A DNA stretch of 64,000 nucleotides from an uncultured Candidatus Melainabacteria bacterium (GTDB lineage: Bacteria; Cyanobacteriota; Vampirovibrionia; Gastranaerophilales; Gastranaerophilaceae). Below, piece after piece: positions 62,140-64,000 of the stretch; within the stretch, counting starts at the first letter, position 1; each line of letters begins with the position of its first letter. Made by a program: the position numbers and the translations under genes. The stretch is taken from contig CATNBA010000001.1 of the NCBI GenBank assembly GCA_950096985.1, positions 1 through 64,000 on the forward strand, given 5' to 3'. The notes beneath the pieces are model-generated. The model worked only from the letters and a program-made list of their open reading frames with translations, did not search any database and was not told the DNA's origin.

Positions 62140-63609
62140 ATGGCAATAAATACCCCTAAACAGACATCACATTTAAAAAGAGAAATTCTTGTCAGACTTA
62201 TAAGATCTTTTTTAAGTGACAATTTTGAAGAAAACACAAGGTTAATTCCTTATGATATGCGTCCAAAAGGTCATGAAGTACCTTATAGATGCTGTATACA
62301 TAAAGAACGTGCAATTTTGCGCGACAGAGCAATTGCAGGTTTGGGTTGTTCGATTGAAGAAACAGACGACAGCACATTATTATCTACAGTTGCTGAAAAA
62401 GCACTTGAAAGAGAAGTTCCGGAAGAAAATCCTTTGACAGTTTTAACAACAGCTTGTAAAGGTTGTGTACCTTCAAGAATTTATGTAACAGATTTGTGTC
62501 AGGGTTGTGTTGCAAGACCTTGCGAAAATACTTGTAAATTCGGTGCAATAAAAGTTGTTAACGGCAAATCTGTTATTGATCCTGCAAAATGTAAAAACTG
62601 CGGAATGTGCGCTCAGGTTTGTCCTTATCAAGCAATCCAAAAAATTATCGTTCCTTGCGAAAATGCTTGCCCGGTAGGCGCAATCGCAAAAAATGAAGAA
62701 GGATTTGCACAGATTGATTTTGAAAAATGCATTTCTTGCGGAAAATGCGTTGCAGCCTGTCCTTTTGGCGCTGTCCACGAAAAAAGCCAATTAATTGACG
62801 TATTAAAAAATATCAAAGCAGGTAAAAAAGTAATTGCTATGGTAGCTCCAGCTATTATGGGACAATTACCATGCACTCCACAGCAGCTTAAAGCCGCAAT
62901 TTTAAGTCTCGGTTTTGCTGATGTATATGAAGTGGCTCAAGGTGCAGATATTACTACAAAAACCGAAGCCGCAGAATTTATTGAAAGACTTGAACATGGT
63001 GCTGAATTTATGACAACATCTTGTTGTGCCGGATACAACGAGCTTGTGGACAAACATATACCTGAAATGAAACCATTCAGATCTGATACAAAAACTCCTA
63101 TGTATTATACTGCTGAAATCGTAAAACGTGAACACCCTGATGCAGTTACAGTATTTTTCTCACCTTGCGTAGCAAAACGTCGTGAGGCTTTGAAAAATCC
63201 TAATGTTGATTATGTTCTCAACTACGAAGAAGTAGGTGCTTGGTTTATAGCACACGGAATTCAGGTTGGAGAATGCGAAAGCAGTGAATTTAAAACCGAA
63301 GCTTCAGCAGAAGCAAGAAACTACGCAGTAATAGGCGGTGTAGCAAAAGCCGTTCAAACACAATTGCCTGAAGAAATTCCTGCACATCCTGTTATAATCG
63401 ACGGCTTAAACAAACAAAGCATACGTGATTTGAAAAAATATGCTAAAAACGGAATGTGTGAACTAGGAAACCTGATTGAAGTAATGGCATGTCAGGGCGG
63501 TTGTTTAGGCGGTAACGCAACAATTAACGCTTATAAACCTGCATTGAAACAATTATCGGCATATGTTAATGACAGTAAGCCGTTAAACTCAAACGAAGTT
63601 AAAGCATAA
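62140..63609 (+). CDS. Monomeric [FeFe]-hydrogenase (group B-like)
   Basis: This protein has 489 residues. The N-terminal region has an unusual cysteine-rich part ([31 protein letters not shown]), then two 4Fe-4S ferredoxin sites ([12 protein letters not shown] and [12 protein letters not shown]). The H-cluster domain has [19 protein letters not shown] and [12 protein letters not shown]. The proton-relay Cys is present, so the enzyme should be catalytic. The CxxC-rich N-terminus and TSCCAGY are of the group B type seen in gut anaerobes. It makes or takes up hydrogen with ferredoxin. It has its own AAAGGAAG and terminator. It needs HydF (55154) for maturation. Confidence 0.93.
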   Translation: MAINTPKQTSHLKREILVRLIRSFLSDNFEENTRLIPYDMRPKGHEVPYRCCIHKERAILRDRAIAGLGCSIEETDDSTLLSTVAEKALEREVPEENPLTVLTTACKGCVPSRIYVTDLCQGCVARPCENTCKFGAIKVVNGKSVIDPAKCKNCGMCAQVCPYQAIQKIIVPCENACPVGAIAKNEEGFAQIDFEKCISCGKCVAACPFGAVHEKSQLIDVLKNIKAGKKVIAMVAPAIMGQLPCTPQQLKAAILSLGFADVYEVAQGADITTKTEAAEFIERLEHGAEFMTTSCCAGYNELVDKHIPEMKPFRSDTKTPMYYTAEIVKREHPDAVTVFFSPCVAKRREALKNPNVDYVLNYEEVGAWFIAHGIQVGECESSEFKTEASAEARNYAVIGGVAKAVQTQLPEEIPAHPVIIDGLNKQSIRDLKKYAKNGMCELGNLIEVMACQGGCLGGNATINAYKPALKQLSAYVNDSKPLNSNEVKA

Positions 63610-63633
63610 AAAAGAGCCTTCGGGCTCTTTTTT
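63610..63633 (+). terminator. Intrinsic terminator of the hydrogenase gene
   Basis: AAAGAGCC, TTCG loop, GGCTCTTT, then T. It abuts the dxr promoter. Confidence 0.88.
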
Positions 63634-63643
63634 GTTATATAAT
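63633..63643 (+). promoter_or_regulatory. -10 box of dxr, 6 bases before the start codon
   Basis: TGTTATATAAT ends six bases before the ATG at 63650, so the transcript should be leaderless. It follows directly on the terminator T run. Confidence 0.6.
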
Positions 63644-63649
63644 AATTTT

Positions 63650-64000
63650 ATGAAAAGAAAAATTAGTATAATAGGTTCAACGGGTTCTATCGGAACTCAG
63701 GCTTTAGAAGTTATAGAAAAATTAAGGGACAAGTTTGAAATTATCGCGCTTGCAGGCGGTCATAACAAAGAACTGCTTGCAAAACAGGCTGAAAAATTCA
63801 AACCAAGATATAATTGCCTTGGCGAAGAGGGGTTGGAAAAAATTTGTTCCGACAAAGAAAACGATATTATTCTTGTTGCGTGTTCGGGCAAAATCGGTTT
63901 AAAACCGACACTAACTGCGATAAGAAACGGTATTGATATAGCACTTGCCAATAAAGAAACACTTGTTATGGCAGGTGATATAGTAATGGCTGAGGCTGAA
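63650..64000 (+). CDS. dxr: 1-deoxy-D-xylulose 5-phosphate reductoisomerase, 5' part
   Basis: The first 117 codons are in the window; the rest lies beyond. The NADPH-binding motif is [14 protein letters not shown], and [14 protein letters not shown] is the family signature block. It catalyses the first committed step of the MEP isoprenoid pathway, which supplies polyprenyl carriers for the glycan genes above. No ribosome site precedes the ATG. Confidence 0.93.
   Translation, partial: MKRKISIIGSTGSIGTQALEVIEKLRDKFEIIALAGGHNKELLAKQAEKFKPRYNCLGEEGLEKICSDKENDIILVACSGKIGLKPTLTAIRNGIDIALANKETLVMAGDIVMAEAE

Noticed and set aside
1-64000. tRNA, rRNA, CRISPR or riboswitch features
   Set aside because: I looked for TpsiC-like GGTTCGA motifs with acceptor stems, regularly spaced repeats and known riboswitch cores and found none that I can support.

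Overview
The window is an AT-rich bacterial chromosome segment with tightly packed genes, short Shine-Dalgarno leaders and many intrinsic terminators. Three things point to a gut Vampirovibrionia (Melainabacteria/Gastranaerophilales), the non-photosynthetic sister group of Cyanobacteria: a DUF1822 domain, otherwise typical of Cyanobacteria, next to a sigma-like factor; a cyanobacterial-style GyrA; and an anaerobic toolkit of two [FeFe]-hydrogenase-family proteins, HydF, GGGtGRT protein and a rubrerythrin. The assignment is an inference from gene content. I saw no rRNA, tRNA, CRISPR array or insertion sequence.

Layout. 1-1650: a frameshifted DUF1796-like gene, two tandem Xre regulators, a candidate type I toxin/antisense-RNA pair and a small membrane-associated protein. 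1794-7870: DUF1822/TonB-C fusion, sigma-like factor and zinc-ribbon/AAA/TPR protein. 7956-9792: GGGtGRT protein and its NifU-like partner. 9947-11317: phosphohexomutase. 11332-11975: a second candidate type I toxin/antisense pair, an AbrB/MazE-type regulator missed by ordinary ORF cut-offs, an array of 12-bp boxes and a 31-residue peptide. 12123-14508: an M48 protease with a zinc-ligand-less paralogue, and a glycosyltransferase. 14601-19572: a signalling operon (GAF/HD-GYP, TPR, two LuxR-type response regulators, pentapeptide repeats). 19608-33702: acpS, a two-gene phage tail-fibre module, tyrS-cysE, a zinc dehydrogenase, an LptF/G permease, gatA, dnaK, rubrerythrin and lineage-specific proteins. 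33722-43121: acyl-CoA ligase, miaB, and a minus-strand run rmlC-rmlB-rmlD-rmlA-glyA-wecA-like that makes dTDP-L-rhamnose and starts polyprenyl-linked glycan synthesis. 43216-57217: gyrA, two large TPR proteins, mnmE, a gene split by a nine-G tract, hydF and rpsO. 57297-64000: purB, then a hydrogen-sensing/metabolism block (2Fe-2S protein, sensory-type [FeFe]-hydrogenase with PAS domain, PP2C-like phosphatase, second 2Fe-2S protein, group B-like [FeFe]-hydrogenase) and the start of dxr.

The most interesting signal is a module seen twice, at 366-1188 and 11332-11784. Each has a DNA-binding regulator gene, immediately followed on the same strand by a short antisense RNA with its own sigma-70-type promoter and a terminator hairpin. 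The hairpin is embedded in the 3' half of a convergent 24-26 codon hydrophobic peptide gene. The two peptide mRNAs share the predicted 5' end AGGGTAAG and the ribosome-binding sequence AGAAAGGGGG. This fits a paralogous type I toxin-antitoxin family coupled to a transcription factor. Other notable items are a probable phase-variable G9 tract, a dispersed hairpin repeat that abuts stop codons, and several apparently leaderless genes.
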